A stretch of DNA of 64,000 nt from Bacteroidaceae bacterium (GCA_017509605.1 JAFWPH010000020.1:1-64000); one strand, 5' to 3'; counted from the first letter of the stretch, positions 16,734 through 27,471 are shown. The notes: generated from the sequence alone by a model not told the origin. Numbers and translations: made by a program.

Positions 16734-17948
16734 TCAGAACATCTGCTTGAGGCGTTGTATGCCATCGGCGAGGATGTCTATTTCTTCTCGTGTGTTGTAG
16801 AAGGCGAGCGAGGCGCGCACGGTACCTTCGATGCCAAGACGGTGCATCAGAGGCTCGGCGCAGTGGTGTCCGGTGCGTACAGCGATGCCTAAGCGGTCAA
16901 GCAGGGTACCCATGTCGAGGTGGTGGATGTTGCCTACGAGAAATGATATCACAGCATCCTTGTCGTCGGCAGTGCCGTAGATACGCATGCCTTCGATTTG
17001 CTGTAGCTTGCTCATGGCGTAGTCGGTAAGTTGGCGCTCATATTGATGGATGTTGTCCATGCCCAATGCTGACACATAGTCTATAGCCACAGCCAATGCG
17101 TGTGAACCCACATAATCGGGTGTGCCTGCTTCAAATTTATATGGCAGTTCATTGAAGGTGGTTTTCTCGAAACTCACATGCTGTATCATCTCTCCACCTC
17201 CTTGGTAGGGTGGCAGTCGGTCGAGCCATTCCTCTTTGCCGTAGAGCACCCCAATACCTGTAGGTCCATAGATTTTATGTCCGCTGAAAGCGAAGAAGTC
17301 GCAGTCGAGGTCTTGTACATCAATGGGTATATGTGGTGCTGACTGCGCTCCGTCGATGAGCACAGGCACTCCATGTTCGTGTGCGATGCTGACCATTTCC
17401 TTGACAGGATTGACGGTACCGAGTACGTTCGACACATGTGTGACGCTTACGATGCGGGTGCGTTCGGTGAAGAGTTTCCTGTATTCGTCTAACAGCAATT
17501 CGCCCTTGTCGTTGATGGGGATTACCTTGAGGCGGATGCCTCTTCTCTGGGCTGCCATTTGCCAAGGTACGATATTGGAATGATGCTCCATTGCAGAGAC
17601 AATCACCTCGTCACCCTCATTCATGCATGCCTCGCTGAAACATGTAGCTACAAGGTTGACGCTCTCGGTGGTGCCTCGGGTGAAGACGATTTCGCTGGTG
17701 GATTTGGCATGGATGAAGGTGTGTATGGTTTCACGCGCTTGTTCATGGAGTTCAGTGGCTTTCTGTGACAGGAAATGCACGCCTCTGTGCACGTTGGCGT
17801 TGACATTGTAGTATTCGTTGGTGATAGCATCAACCACTGCACGCGGCTTCTGGGTGGTGGCCCCATTGTCGAGGTACACCAAAGGCTTGCCGTAAACCGA
17901 CAAGCTGAGTATGGGGAAGTCGTTGCGTATGTCTTTGATATTGAGCAT
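16734..17948 (-). CDS. sufS: Cysteine desulfurase SufS
   Basis: 404-residue PLP enzyme that removes sulfur from cysteine for Fe-S cluster assembly. The PLP lysine is in AFSGHKIYGPTG, the N-terminal DNGATTQKP is typical, and the catalytic cysteine is in RTGHHCAEPLM near residue 365. It is the last of four suf genes (sufB, C, D, S in transcription order). I see no sufE or sufU in the window, so the sulfur acceptor that usually activates SufS must be elsewhere or be supplied by SufBCD directly. Confidence 0.96.
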   Translation of the reverse strand: MLNIKDIRNDFPILSLSVYGKPLVYLDNGATTQKPRAVVDAITNEYYNVNANVHRGVHFLSQKATELHEQARETIHTFIHAKSTSEIVFTRGTTESVNLVATCFSEACMNEGDEVIVSAMEHHSNIVPWQMAAQRRGIRLKVIPINDKGELLLDEYRKLFTERTRIVSVTHVSNVLGTVNPVKEMVSIAHEHGVPVLIDGAQSAPHIPIDVQDLDCDFFAFSGHKIYGPTGIGVLYGKEEWLDRLPPYQGGGEMIQHVSFEKTTFNELPYKFEAGTPDYVGSHALAVAIDYVSALGMDNIHQYERQLTDYAMSKLQQIEGMRIYGTADDKDAVISFLVGNIHHLDMGTLLDRLGIAVRTGHHCAEPLMHRLGIEGTVRASLAFYNTREEIDILADGIQRLKQMF

Positions 17949-17991
17949 CGTCTTAATAGATCTAATGGGCTAAAGTCAAAAGTCTATGTAT

Positions 17992-19335
17992 TTATTTACA
18001 GAGCGAGCAGCCAGTGCATTTGCTGAGTTGCCCTCTGAAACGTTTGTTGACCAGATAATTGAGTCGTTCGCGTAACGGCTCAAGTTTGATTTTCTCACAG
18101 ACTTGGCTGATGAAAGCGAATTTCAGCAGCATACGTGCCTCATCGGCTGGTATGCCTCGTTGCTGCATATAGAAGAGCGCGTTTTCATCGAGCACACCTA
18201 CAGTGGAACCGTGGGAGCATTTCACATCGTCGGCGTAAATCTCCAGCATCGGTTGTGAGTACATACGTGCCTCTTTGGTGGCGCACAGATTGGCATTTGT
18301 CTCTTGCGACACAGTATTCTGTGCTCCAGGGTGTACCAGTATTCTGCCAGCGAAAGCACCTGTTGCGCTGTCATCGATGACATACCTATAAAGCTCGTTG
18401 CTAGTGCAGTTTGGCACACAGTGCTCGATGAGCGTGTTGTTATCTACTTTCTGGTTCTTGTCGGCGATGACACAGCCATTGAGTGTCACCTCGCTGTGTT
18501 CCCCCTCAAGCTTTACCCGTACAGTGTTGCGGGTGTTGCCGTTGTAGAGGGTGATATTGTTGAGGCTCACGTTGCAGTCGTTCCCTACAGTGACATAGGT
18601 GTTGGAGAAACGTGTGCAAAGGATATGGTTCTCCTCCAGTTCGTACATGTCGAGATGGCTGTTGTCGGCACAGTAGATTTCCGTTACCTGCGTGGCGAGG
18701 AACCTGACGCTGTCCATGGCGTGGTCGCAGAAGAGCAAGGTGGCGTCGGCACCTTCCTCCAGAACGATCATGACCCGACGGTTGACCATGAGGTCAATTT
18801 TGGAGTGGAGCAGGTTGATGACCTGCAGTGTCTTGTTCAGACGTTTGTTGCGTGGCACAAACACCATGAAAGCGTCTTGCGCCAGTGCGGTGTTGAGTGC
18901 TGTGATGGCGTCAGTTGCCGTGTTAGCGTTCTTTGCGTAAAGTCTGCTGAATGTTTCTCTTGCTTGTTCGGGTGCCTGTTTGATGGAGCCCAGGAAGATT
19001 CCGTTGTCGTCCTTCAGTGGTGGGTTGTCCTTGTAGCAAAGGTCGTTGACCACAAAGTAGAGCAATGTGCTCAGGTTGGGAACATTGCATTTGAAGGCTT
19101 CAAAGGGGTCGGTGGGAATCTCTATTCGCTTGATGTTGAGTCCATAGTCAGGTGCAAAGGCTTTTTGCACGTCGGTGTATTTGTATTCCTCCTTTTTCTG
19201 TGTGGGGAATCCCATCGACATGAAATGTCCGAAAGCCATGTCGCGAGGGGCGTTGAGTGCTTCGGCGCTGTTGGCTTTGATGACTTCGCTGTAGTTTTTG
19301 TACAGGTCTATGTATTGCTGTTCGCTATTGGTCAT
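17992..19335 (-). CDS. sufD: Fe-S cluster scaffold protein SufD
   Basis: 447-residue SufB/SufD-family protein, a partner of SufB and SufC in the scaffold complex. The right-handed beta-helix core covers about residues 120-400, with the conserved DVKCSHGSTVG and AFAGRILVHPGAQ segments. It ends with a short cysteine-rich tail (CTGCSLC) unusual for SufD. I chose the start at 19335 (MTNSEQQ), which lies 4 bases after the sufC stop; the longer frame to 19401 would overlap sufC by about 60 bases. Confidence 0.93.
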   Translation of the reverse strand: MTNSEQQYIDLYKNYSEVIKANSAEALNAPRDMAFGHFMSMGFPTQKKEEYKYTDVQKAFAPDYGLNIKRIEIPTDPFEAFKCNVPNLSTLLYFVVNDLCYKDNPPLKDDNGIFLGSIKQAPEQARETFSRLYAKNANTATDAITALNTALAQDAFMVFVPRNKRLNKTLQVINLLHSKIDLMVNRRVMIVLEEGADATLLFCDHAMDSVRFLATQVTEIYCADNSHLDMYELEENHILCTRFSNTYVTVGNDCNVSLNNITLYNGNTRNTVRVKLEGEHSEVTLNGCVIADKNQKVDNNTLIEHCVPNCTSNELYRYVIDDSATGAFAGRILVHPGAQNTVSQETNANLCATKEARMYSQPMLEIYADDVKCSHGSTVGVLDENALFYMQQRGIPADEARMLLKFAFISQVCEKIKLEPLRERLNYLVNKRFRGQLSKCTGCSLCK

Positions 19336-19339
19336 GGCC

Positions 19340-20095
19340 TTATCGCTTTTCTGACTCATCCTTGATCCAGTCGAACCCCTTGTCCTCAATCTCTTTGGCA
19401 AGGTCAGCGTTACCTGTCCTCACGATGCGTCCGTCGAGCAGCACATGCACTTTGTCGGGACGTATGTAGTCGAGCAGGCGTTGGTAGTGTGTGATGATGA
19501 TGGCGCTGGTTTTTTCTGTCTTGAGTTTGTTGAAGCCCTCAGCCACGATGCGCAAAGCATCGACATCCAGTCCGGAGTCGGTCTCGTCGAGGATGCAGAA
19601 GGTGGGTTCAAGCATCGCCATCTGGAAAATCTCATTGCGTTTCTTCTCCCCACCGCTGAACCCTTCGTTCACGGAGCGGTTGACCAGTTTGGAGTCGAGT
19701 TCCACCAGTTTGCGCTTCTCTCGCATCTGCTTGAGGAAATCGGTTGACTTGAGAGGTTCGAGTCCTAAGAACTTCCGTCGCTCGTTGACGGCGGTGCGCA
19801 GGAAGTTGGTCATGCTCACGCCGGGTATCTCTATGGGCTGTTGGAACGAGAGGAATATGCCGGCATGTGAACGTTCCTCGGGTTTCATGGCGAGCAGATC
19901 CTGTCCGTTGAATGTGATGCTGCCTTCTGTGACCTCGTATGAGGGGTGTCCCACTATGACGTTGCTCAGCGTGCTTTTGCCGGCTCCGTTGGTACCCATC
20001 AGGGCGTGGATCTCACCATCGTTGATCGTCAGATCGACGCCTTTTAGTATTTCCTTGCCACCCACACTGGCATGAAGATTCTTTATCTCTAACAT
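19340..20095 (-). CDS. sufC: Fe-S assembly ATPase SufC
   Basis: 251-residue ABC-type ATPase of the SufBCD complex. Walker A is GTNGAGKST (about 34-42), the signature is SGGEKKRNE near 148, and Walker B is CILDETDSGLD near 170, the form specific to SufC. It is soluble and works with SufB and SufD rather than with a transporter. It lies between sufB (22-base gap) and sufD (4-base gap). Confidence 0.97.
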   Translation of the reverse strand: MLEIKNLHASVGGKEILKGVDLTINDGEIHALMGTNGAGKSTLSNVIVGHPSYEVTEGSITFNGQDLLAMKPEERSHAGIFLSFQQPIEIPGVSMTNFLRTAVNERRKFLGLEPLKSTDFLKQMREKRKLVELDSKLVNRSVNEGFSGGEKKRNEIFQMAMLEPTFCILDETDSGLDVDALRIVAEGFNKLKTEKTSAIIITHYQRLLDYIRPDKVHVLLDGRIVRTGNADLAKEIEDKGFDWIKDESEKR

Positions 20096-20117
20096 TGGAT
20101 TACAAATTTGCGATTAA

Positions 20118-21578
20118 TTATCCGACGCTGCCTTCAAGGTTGACTGCGAGCAGTTTCTGGGCTTCCACGGCGAACTCCATGGGCAGTTTGTTGATGACAT
20201 CCTTGGCGTAGCCGTTGACGATGAGTCCCACGGCCTCTTCGGTGGAGATGCCTCGCTGGTTGCAGTAGAAGAGTTGGTCTTCCGAGATCTTCGATGTTGT
20301 CGCCTCGTGCTCCACCACGGCGCTGTTGTTCTTCACGTCCATGTAGGGGAAGGTGTGGGCGCCACATTCACTGCCAAGCAGCAGGGAGTCGCACGAACTG
20401 TAGTTGCGTGCGCCGTCGGCGTTAGGGCTGACGCGTACCAGTCCTCTGTAGGAGTTCTGGCTTTTTCCAGCCGAAATGCCCTTGCTGATGATGGTACTTC
20501 GGGTATTCTTTCCGAGGTGTATCATCTTAGTGCCCGTGTCGGCTTGCTGGTAGTGGTTGGTCAACGCCACGGAGTAGAACTCCGCCTGTGACCCGTCTCC
20601 ACTGAGCACACAACTCGGGTACTTCCATGTGATGGCCGATCCTGTTTCCACTTGAGTCCATGAGAGTTTGCTGTTCACACCGCGCAGGTGTCCACGTTTA
20701 GTCACCAAGTTGAGTACACCGCCTTGACCGTTCTCGTCGCCAGGGAACCAGTTCTGCACGGTGCTGTACTTCACCTCAGCATTGTCCATCACGACAATCT
20801 CTACGATGGCTGCGTGCAGTTGGTTCTCGTCGCGCATGGGAGCCGTGCATCCCTCGAGATACGAGACGTAGGCTCCTTCGTCGCAGACGATGAGCGTACG
20901 CTCGAACTGTCCCGTCATTCTCGCATTGATACGGAAATAGGTGGATAGTTCCATCGGACAGCGAGTGTTCTTGGGGATATAGACGAACGAGCCGTCACTA
21001 AAGACCGCTGAATTGAGTGCGGCGAAGTAGTTGTCTTTTGGTGGCACCACCGACCCCAGGTATTTCCTCACTAATTCAGGGTGGTTCTTCACCGCTTCGC
21101 CAAAAGAGCAGAAGATGATGCCCTTTTCGGCGAGTATGTCTTTCTGTGTGGTTTTCACCGACACGGAGTCCATCACCGCATCAACCGCTGTGCCACTGAG
21201 GGCGAGACGTTCCTCAAGTGGAATGCCCAGTTTGTCAAAGGTCTTGATGAGTTCGGGGTCGATTTCCTTGCTTTCATTTCCTTTTTTCTTGGCTGTGGGG
21301 TCGGCATAATAAGAGATGCCCTGATAATCAATATCGGGCAACTTCAGGTGTCCCCACGACGGTTGTTCCATCGTCAGCCAGTGTCGGAAAGCGTCGAGCC
21401 GGAACTGCAAAAGCCATTCCGGTTCGCCTTTCTTCTGCGAGATGGTGCGTATGGTTTGCTCGTTGAGTCCTTTCTCTATGATTTCAGTATGGATGTCGGT
21501 CGTGAAGCCGTACTTGTATTTCTCGCTCGCGACCTCCTTCACATACTTGTTGGTATCCTTGTCCACAGGCTCTCCCAT
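20118..21578 (-). CDS. sufB: Fe-S cluster scaffold protein SufB
   Basis: 486-residue scaffold on which the nascent Fe-S cluster forms. Conserved segments include [20 protein letters not shown], the C-terminal [20 protein letters not shown] and the [10 protein letters not shown] end. The length matches the family. Its ATG overlaps the cvpA stop in TGATG, so it is probably translationally coupled to cvpA. It is the first suf gene of a sufBCDS set. Confidence 0.97.
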   Translation of the reverse strand: MGEPVDKDTNKYVKEVASEKYKYGFTTDIHTEIIEKGLNEQTIRTISQKKGEPEWLLQFRLDAFRHWLTMEQPSWGHLKLPDIDYQGISYYADPTAKKKGNESKEIDPELIKTFDKLGIPLEERLALSGTAVDAVMDSVSVKTTQKDILAEKGIIFCSFGEAVKNHPELVRKYLGSVVPPKDNYFAALNSAVFSDGSFVYIPKNTRCPMELSTYFRINARMTGQFERTLIVCDEGAYVSYLEGCTAPMRDENQLHAAIVEIVVMDNAEVKYSTVQNWFPGDENGQGGVLNLVTKRGHLRGVNSKLSWTQVETGSAITWKYPSCVLSGDGSQAEFYSVALTNHYQQADTGTKMIHLGKNTRSTIISKGISAGKSQNSYRGLVRVSPNADGARNYSSCDSLLLGSECGAHTFPYMDVKNNSAVVEHEATTSKISEDQLFYCNQRGISTEEAVGLIVNGYAKDVINKLPMEFAVEAQKLLAVNLEGSVG

Positions 21579-22156
21579 CAGTCGTTTTCTCCTCCCAGTA
21601 TGTTCCTGAACTTGTCTGCCAGACCGTGGTGAACGTTGGTCGTGTCACCGTCGGCGATAGCCCTTGCCTCCTCCAACGAGTCGCTCACGATGATGGCATC
21701 GGGAATGAACCGCTGAGTGCCCTGTTTGATTTGGTAATAGAGTTCAGGTCGTTCCTTCAGTTTTTCCCTATGGAATCCAGCGCTGCTGTTGATGAAGTCC
21801 ATCACGTTGAAGGCGAATCCCATGAGGACGGTGTAGATGACCAGTGCGAGGACAGCTCCGGCAATGCGGTTGACGAACCCGAGGTGCATCTTCTTGAACA
21901 GTTTGGTCAGCAAGCTAGCCAGCAGTCCAAGCGCCACGGGCACAATGACCGAGATGAGTATGAAGGCTATCCATCCTCCCACTTCTTCTGTGCTGCCTGT
22001 GAGTTCGGCCACCTTCTGTCCGAACTCGCTATAGAAAATTGTTGCCAGAATGATACCGGCAACAATTCCCAAGAGGTTGGCTACTTGTTTGAAGAATCCC
22101 TGATAGAATCCCAGTACGACGGCCAAGCCCCAAACAACATATATAACGTTCAGCAT
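21578..22156 (-). CDS. cvpA: CvpA family inner membrane protein
   Basis: 192-residue protein with four predicted membrane segments (about 3-20, 27-45, 63-85 and 100-120), a CvpA-family layout, and a soluble C-terminus. CvpA was named for colicin V production and is linked in other bacteria to envelope stress resistance; its molecular function is unknown. Here it is placed between infB and sufB and its stop codon overlaps the sufB start (TGATG). Confidence 0.88.
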   Translation of the reverse strand: MLNVIYVVWGLAVVLGFYQGFFKQVANLLGIVAGIILATIFYSEFGQKVAELTGSTEEVGGWIAFILISVIVPVALGLLASLLTKLFKKMHLGFVNRIAGAVLALVIYTVLMGFAFNVMDFINSSAGFHREKLKERPELYYQIKQGTQRFIPDAIIVSDSLEEARAIADGDTTNVHHGLADKFRNILGGEND

Positions 22157-22173
22157 GTTGATGTATATTACAC

Positions 22174-25125
22174 TTACAGTTTCTGTTTCACCTCGATTTC
22201 GGTGTAGGCCTCAAGGATGTCGCCCTCTCGGATGTCATTGTAGTTGACGATGGATATACCGCAGTCGAAGTTAGTTGAAACTTCCTTGACGTCGTCCTTG
22301 AAACGCTTGAGCGCGTTGATCTCGCCGGTATGCACCACAATGCCGTCGCGGATGACACGGATCTTGTCGGAGCGGTGTATCTTGCCGTTGAGCACGAAGG
22401 CTCCGGCCACGGTACCCACCTTGGAGATTTTGTACACCTGACGTACTTCGGCTGTACCTGTGTCCTCCTCCTTGATGATTGGTGCGAGCATGCCCTCCAT
22501 GGCGGCTTTCACCTGTTCGATGGCATCGTAGATGATGGAGTAGAGGCGGATATCAACACCCTCTTGCTCGGCCAGGTGTCGTGCGGAAGCCGACGGGCGT
22601 ACTTGGAAGCCTATGATGATGGCATTGGATGCCTCAGCCAATGACACATCGCTTTCGCTGATCTGTCCCACAGCCTTGTGGATGACGTTCACCTGGATAT
22701 GCTCAGTTGAGAGTTTGATAAGAGAGTCGCTAAGTGCCTCGATGGAACCATCCACATCACCCTTGACGATGATGTTGAGTTCCTGGAAGCTGCCCAGAGC
22801 GATTCGTCGTCCCACCTCGTCGAGTGTGAGCATCACTTGGGTGCGTATGCCTTGCTCGCGCTGCAGTTGCTCACGCTTGCTGGTAATTTCCCTGGCTTCC
22901 TGCTCCGTTTCCATAACGTGGAATGTATCGCCGGCGGTAGGTGCGCCGTTCAGTCCGAGTATGAGCGCTGGTTCAGCAGGACCTGCTTTCTGGATGCGTT
23001 GCCCACGTTCGTTGAACATGGCCTTGACTTTACCATAGTGAGTTCCCGCAAGCACCACGTCGCCCTGTTTCAGCGTGCCGTTCTGCACGAGGATGGTAGC
23101 TACGTAGCCACGTCCCTTGTCGAGGGATGACTCGATGACCGAACCTGTGGCTTTCCTGTTGGGGTTGGCCTTCAATTCCAGCATCTCAGCCTCGAGAAGC
23201 ACCTTTTCCATCAGGTCGTCCACGCCGATACCCTTCTTTGCAGAGATTTCCTGGCTTTGGTACTTGCCGCCCCAGTCTTCCACAAGGTAGTTCATGTTGG
23301 CGAGCTGTTCCTTAATCTTCTCGGGGTTGGCGCCAGGCTTATCTATTTTGTTGATAGCGAACACCATTGGCACGTTGGCTGCCACGGCATGGTTGATGGC
23401 TTCCTTGGTCTGAGGCATCACATCGTCGTCGGCGGCGATGATGATAATGGCGATATCCGTCACTTGTGCGCCACGGGCTCGCATGGCGGTGAAAGCCTCG
23501 TGTCCAGGCGTGTCGAGGAAGGTGATTTTCTTTCCGTTTTTCATTTTCACGCTGTAGGCGCCGATGTGCTGTGTGATACCACCAGCCTCGCCGGCTATGA
23601 CGTTGGTGTTGCGGATATAGTCGAGCAATGAAGTCTTACCGTGATCGACATGGCCCATGACGGTAATGATAGGTGGACGTGGCACGAGATCTTCCTCTTT
23701 GTCCTCCTCCTCTTCTACGGCGTTGGTCACTTCCGAGCTGACGTAGTTGGTGGAGAAGCCGAACTCCTCAGCCACAAGATTGATGGTTTCAGCGTCGAGG
23801 CGTTGGTTGATGCTCACCATGATGCCAATCGACATACAGGTGCTGATGACATCTGTGACAGGAATGTTCATCATGGTTGCCAATTCGTTGGCGGTTACAA
23901 ACTCGGTGAGTTTCAGAACCTTGCTCTCTGCATTTTCCTCTTCCTCCAGTTCCTGCATCTTGCGGTGCTCAGCGTCGCGCTTCTCGCGGCGGTACTTCAC
24001 CGCATTCTTCTGTTGCTTTTGTGTGAGGCGGATGAGTGTCTCTTTCACCTGTTTTGCTACCTCCTCGTCAGTGACATCCTGTTTTGAGAAGTCTTTCTTC
24101 TTGCTTTTCTTGGCGTTGCTTTGCTTAGGCGATGGCATGTTGTTAGCCTGTTTGGCTCCGCCTTGCTTTTGCTGTGGCTGCTGGCTTTTGCCGCTTTGCT
24201 TGCCTCCACTTTGCTGATTGGCAGCGGCGTTGATATCGACTCGTTCCTTGCCGTTGCTGCCTATGCGCTGGCGTTTCTTCTTCTTGCCGGCTTCTTCGCT
24301 CTCTTGGGCGCCATTCTTACCATTTTGTTTGCCTTGGTGCATTTGGCGTCCTTTCTCCTCCCGTTCCTTTCTCTTCTCCGCTTTCGATTTGCGGTCAGGG
24401 CGCGTTTTGTCGTTGATGGAGTTGAGGTCGATGAAACCCACTTGTTTGAAGGAGATAGGGGCATTGGGGGCGGTGATACGGAATACCCCGTCGTTTTTCT
24501 TCTCCTCGCTCTTCTCGGTCTCCGCAATGTCAGCCTCCTGGGGTTTGTCCTGCGTTTTTTCTGTGGTCTCTTCCTTCTTGGTTTCTTCTTCTTTCACAGT
24601 AATGGCAGGTTTCACTTCCGGTTCCTTTGGACTCTCTACCTTGTTTTCAGCCGGTGCGGCCTTTTGGGGAGTTGTTTCGGCGGACTTTGCCTCGACAGGG
24701 TTGTTGACAACTACTTGCTCTTCCTCTTTTTTGGGAATGCTTGTGTTTTTGTCCTCTGTTTCATGTTTGGGTTCCGTCTTCGCTTTGTTGAAGTCGTTGA
24801 TGTTTCCCAGCGGCGTGTATTTCTGTCTGCCTGTGTCGGTGCGGAAGATGCCTTGTTTGTTCTGCTCCTCCTCACGTTGCTTAGCTTTCTGATCTGCTTT
24901 CTTCTGGCGCTCTTTGTCCTTGCGCTCCTGTATGGTCTGCTTGGTGCTGTCGTTGATGCTCTTGTCCTTACCAAACTCCTCGGCGAGTAGTTTGTACTGC
25001 TCGTCGGAGATCTTGGCATTGATCGAGGCATCCTCTAATGGCTTGCCCTTTTTGGCGAGGAATTTGCCAATGCGGTCAAGTGCTACGTTCAGTTCTGATA
25101 TTACTTTGTTCAGTCTTACTGGCAT
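22174..25125 (-). CDS. infB: Translation initiation factor IF-2
   Basis: 983-residue GTPase that places initiator tRNA on the small ribosomal subunit. A basic N-terminal segment is followed by a very long low-complexity region rich in Lys, Glu, Gln and Pro (about residues 60-400). The G domain has [19 protein letters not shown] and NKID. The C-terminal domains II-IV are intact to EIEVKQKL. It is transcribed after rimP and nusA, the classic order; a hairpin lies in the 92-base gap after nusA. Confidence 0.97.
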   Translation of the reverse strand: MPVRLNKVISELNVALDRIGKFLAKKGKPLEDASINAKISDEQYKLLAEEFGKDKSINDSTKQTIQERKDKERQKKADQKAKQREEEQNKQGIFRTDTGRQKYTPLGNINDFNKAKTEPKHETEDKNTSIPKKEEEQVVVNNPVEAKSAETTPQKAAPAENKVESPKEPEVKPAITVKEEETKKEETTEKTQDKPQEADIAETEKSEEKKNDGVFRITAPNAPISFKQVGFIDLNSINDKTRPDRKSKAEKRKEREEKGRQMHQGKQNGKNGAQESEEAGKKKKRQRIGSNGKERVDINAAANQQSGGKQSGKSQQPQQKQGGAKQANNMPSPKQSNAKKSKKKDFSKQDVTDEEVAKQVKETLIRLTQKQQKNAVKYRREKRDAEHRKMQELEEEENAESKVLKLTEFVTANELATMMNIPVTDVISTCMSIGIMVSINQRLDAETINLVAEEFGFSTNYVSSEVTNAVEEEEDKEEDLVPRPPIITVMGHVDHGKTSLLDYIRNTNVIAGEAGGITQHIGAYSVKMKNGKKITFLDTPGHEAFTAMRARGAQVTDIAIIIIAADDDVMPQTKEAINHAVAANVPMVFAINKIDKPGANPEKIKEQLANMNYLVEDWGGKYQSQEISAKKGIGVDDLMEKVLLEAEMLELKANPNRKATGSVIESSLDKGRGYVATILVQNGTLKQGDVVLAGTHYGKVKAMFNERGQRIQKAGPAEPALILGLNGAPTAGDTFHVMETEQEAREITSKREQLQREQGIRTQVMLTLDEVGRRIALGSFQELNIIVKGDVDGSIEALSDSLIKLSTEHIQVNVIHKAVGQISESDVSLAEASNAIIIGFQVRPSASARHLAEQEGVDIRLYSIIYDAIEQVKAAMEGMLAPIIKEEDTGTAEVRQVYKISKVGTVAGAFVLNGKIHRSDKIRVIRDGIVVHTGEINALKRFKDDVKEVSTNFDCGISIVNYNDIREGDILEAYTEIEVKQKL

Positions 25126-25181
25126 ATCAATTGTTTTTCTGTCCTACTAATCAATTTATCATTCTCGGGGTTAAGAAGGTT

Positions 25182-25208
25182 GGCAGTCCGACATCATTCG
25201 GGACTGCC
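25182..25208. other. Hairpin in the nusA-infB gap
   Basis: GGCAGTCC at 25182-25189 pairs with GGACTGCC at 25201-25208 around an 11-base loop. On the minus (transcribed) strand there is no T-run after it, so it is not a standard terminator. It may be an RNA-processing or stability element between nusA and infB. Confidence 0.6.
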
Positions 25209-25217
25209 CTGTGATAT

Positions 25218-26588
25218 CTATTCTTGCTTCTCTTCGTCTTGTTCTTCTTGTCGTGTTTCCTCTTGTGTTTCCTGTTGCTCTTCTGTAGGCTCTACAGGTT
25301 GTTCGCTGACAGGTGCTTCGTTGTTATCCTCCTCAAATTCAGCGCTCAGGATTCTCAGCACCTCATCAACGGTGTCCTCCTCAAGGTCGGCTTTCTCAAT
25401 GAGCATCTCCCGTGGTGCCTCAAGCACACCTTTTGCAGTGGTGTAGCCCAGCTTTTGGAACTCGTCGATGATCCATCCGTCGATTTCATCGCGGAATTCA
25501 TCGAGGTAGATGTCCTCCTCCTTGTTGTCATCACCTTGCACTTCGCGGTACACGTCGATGGTGTAGCCGGTGAGCATACTCGCCAATTTGATGTTGTGTC
25601 CGTTCTTTCCTATGGCAAGCGACACTTGGTCTGGGTCGAGGAAGACCTCTGCCTTTAAGTTCTCCTCGTCGAGTTGGATAGAGGAGAGTTTGGCAGGGCT
25701 GAGTGCTCTTGTGATGAAGAGTTTGGTGTTGGTGGTGTAGTTGATGACGTCTATGTTCTCGTTGCGCAGTTCGCGTACGATGCCATGTATGCGGCTTCCT
25801 CTCACACCCACACAAGCGCCGACGGGGTCAATTCTGTCGTTGTAGCTTTCGACAGCGATCTTGGCCCTTTCGCCTGGTATTCGAGCGATTTTGCAAACCG
25901 TGATCAGTCCATCTCCGATCTCAGGCACCTCCTGTTCGAGCAGTCGGAGCAGGAACTCGGGGGCTGTTCGGCTGAGGATGATCTTGGGATTGTTGTTGAG
26001 ATTCTCCACTTTGAGCACGATAGCCCTTGTGGGCTCACCCTTGCGGAAGAAGTCGTTAGGGATCTGCTCTGTTTTAGGCATGTGAAGTTCGTTGCCCTCG
26101 TCATCGAGCAGCAGCACCTCTCTTTTCCATATCTGATAGACCTCTGCGCTGACGATGCTTCCGATCTTGTCGGCATACTTGCTGTAGAGGTTGTTGTGCT
26201 CGAGTTCGAGCAGTTTTGACGACATGGCCTGTCGTAGGTTGAGTATGGCCCTTCGTCCGAAGTCAGAGAAGTTGATTTTCTCGCTCACGTCCTCTCCCAC
26301 CTCATAGTCCTCGTCGATCTTGCGTGCCTCGCTAAGGCTGATCTGCGCGTTCTCATTGGTTATCTCGTCGTCTTCCACCACAGTACGGTTGCGGTAGATT
26401 TCGAAGTCACCCTTGTCGGGGTTCACAATCACCTTGAAGTTCTCGTCCGACCCGTAGATTTTCTGGATCGCGCTGCGGAAGGAGTCCTCAAGTACGCTCA
26501 CGAGTGTGGTGCGGTCAATCTTCTTTTTTTCGATGAAATCGCTGAACACACTCAACAAATTCTCTTCAGTTTCTTTTTTCTTTGGCAT
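25218..26588 (-). CDS. nusA: Transcription termination/antitermination protein NusA
   Basis: 456-residue RNA-polymerase-binding factor. The N-terminal RNAP-binding domain (about 1-130), S1 domain, and two KH domains are present; KH signature segments are VGACVGVRGSRIHGIVREL and SLAIGKNGHNIKLA. A single C-terminal helical repeat region precedes a Glu/Gln/Thr-rich acidic tail. The length is somewhat below the E. coli protein because the second acidic repeat is missing, as usual in this phylum. It lies between rimP and infB. Confidence 0.97.
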   Translation of the reverse strand: MPKKKETEENLLSVFSDFIEKKKIDRTTLVSVLEDSFRSAIQKIYGSDENFKVIVNPDKGDFEIYRNRTVVEDDEITNENAQISLSEARKIDEDYEVGEDVSEKINFSDFGRRAILNLRQAMSSKLLELEHNNLYSKYADKIGSIVSAEVYQIWKREVLLLDDEGNELHMPKTEQIPNDFFRKGEPTRAIVLKVENLNNNPKIILSRTAPEFLLRLLEQEVPEIGDGLITVCKIARIPGERAKIAVESYNDRIDPVGACVGVRGSRIHGIVRELRNENIDVINYTTNTKLFITRALSPAKLSSIQLDEENLKAEVFLDPDQVSLAIGKNGHNIKLASMLTGYTIDVYREVQGDDNKEEDIYLDEFRDEIDGWIIDEFQKLGYTTAKGVLEAPREMLIEKADLEEDTVDEVLRILSAEFEEDNNEAPVSEQPVEPTEEQQETQEETRQEEQDEEKQE

Positions 26589-26624
26589 TTTTATCTTGTT
26601 TTTATTATTTCCTTGTTTTGTCGT

Positions 26625-27092
26625 TTATTTGAAGTCAATGCAGGCTTTCACCCATTTCACGTCACCGTATCCGAAAGCGTGGTCCACGTCGGTCAGTTTG
26701 GGTCTTTTGCTGCCTTCCACTTTCATCTTCTCCTGGCATGTCAGAACGAATCCCTCCTCATCGGCGCTGGTGAGTGTGCCTTTCATCTTCTTTCCGTCGT
26801 TGGTGAGCACTTCCACGGCTTTTCCTACGTTGTTGATGTATTGCTGTGTGATCTTGAACGGTTGCCCGATTCCTGCCGACCCCACTTCAAGTTCATAGTC
26901 CTCGATGTCGCGGTCAAGCCTGTCCTCGATGAAACGGCTGAGGTCGCAGCAGTCGTCAATCCACACGCCGTCCTTGTGGTCAATCTCAACCACAATCTCG
27001 TTCTGTGTACTAACGTTGATATCGACAAGGAAATAGTCCTTGTCTGCAATCCATTCGTCCACGATGGACTTAACAGTGTTTTTGTCTATCAT
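26625..27092 (-). CDS. rimP: Ribosome maturation factor RimP
   Basis: 155-residue RimP, needed for 30S subunit assembly. The N-terminal alpha/beta domain contains VEIDHKDGVWIDDCCDLSR and YELEVGSAGIGQPFK, and the C-terminal SH3-like domain has VEVLTNDGKKMKGTL. It is the first gene of the rimP-nusA-infB transcript and sits directly behind the promoter at 27164-27194. Confidence 0.95.
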   Translation of the reverse strand: MIDKNTVKSIVDEWIADKDYFLVDINVSTQNEIVVEIDHKDGVWIDDCCDLSRFIEDRLDRDIEDYELEVGSAGIGQPFKITQQYINNVGKAVEVLTNDGKKMKGTLTSADEEGFVLTCQEKMKVEGSKRPKLTDVDHAFGYGDVKWVKACIDFK

Positions 27093-27163
27093 ATAAGAGA
27101 TAATCGATGATAAAAATTGACTACGAAAAGGAGGAGACTGTCAAGCCCCCTCCATCCACGATG

Positions 27164-27194
27164 CAAAATTACCACTTTTTCCGCTAATTACAAA
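27164..27194 (-). promoter_or_regulatory. Promoter of rimP-nusA-infB
   Basis: On the minus strand TTTG (27194-27191), exactly 19 bases, then TAATTTTG (27171-27164), about 70 bases before the rimP start. Full match to the Bacteroidetes consensus. The long same-strand run downstream to hisS lacks another clear match, so it may drive much of it. Confidence 0.8.
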
Positions 27195-27330
27195 TTTTTT
27201 TCTTATTTATTATATACACTTGTATCTAAACTTATTCTGAAATGAGATATTTTGGCGTGCAACAAGTTCATTTTTTTCCATATTTTTGCATTTCTTTGTC
27301 TAAAAAAATGAATATGTGGTAGAAAATCGT

Positions 27331-27338
27331 TATATTTG
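27331..27338 (+). promoter_or_regulatory. Possible -7 element for the VTC cluster
   Basis: TATATTTG fits the -7 consensus and lies about 135 bases before the start codon. No TTTG is at the proper distance upstream, so the assignment is tentative; TATTTTTG at 27281-27288 is an alternative. Confidence 0.4.
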
Positions 27339-27471
27339 CAACTTCAAAAGCATTAATCTGGCTTATTTAACTTTTTAACTACTTTACCATGGGGTTTTTT
27401 GCCCGGGCCTAACAACACCAATAACATTCAGGGCGAATCCCCCTTATATCCACAAAGTCAAGAAAACGAAT

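Larger units (their letters stand above)
27093..27471. other. Divergent intergenic region between rimP and the VTC gene
   Basis: 379 bases with no convincing gene. It holds the rimP promoter (minus strand) and a TAnnTTTG element toward the VTC gene. The rest is AT-rich except for a GC-rich patch with the palindrome GCCCGGGC about 70 bases before the VTC start, for which I have no explanation. Confidence 0.7.

Noticed and set aside
18304..19365. 353-codon open frame antisense to sufD
   Set aside because: Mirror frame of sufD; composition rich in Val/His/Asp typical of antisense frames; no motif.
24121..24990. Leu/Phe-rich open frame opposite infB that looks like a membrane protein
   Set aside because: It is the complement of the Lys/Glu/Gln-rich infB linker, which always yields Leu/Phe-rich antisense translation.
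25182..25208. Terminator between nusA and infB
   Set aside because: Stem is good but there is no T-run on the transcribed strand and infB must be expressed from upstream.
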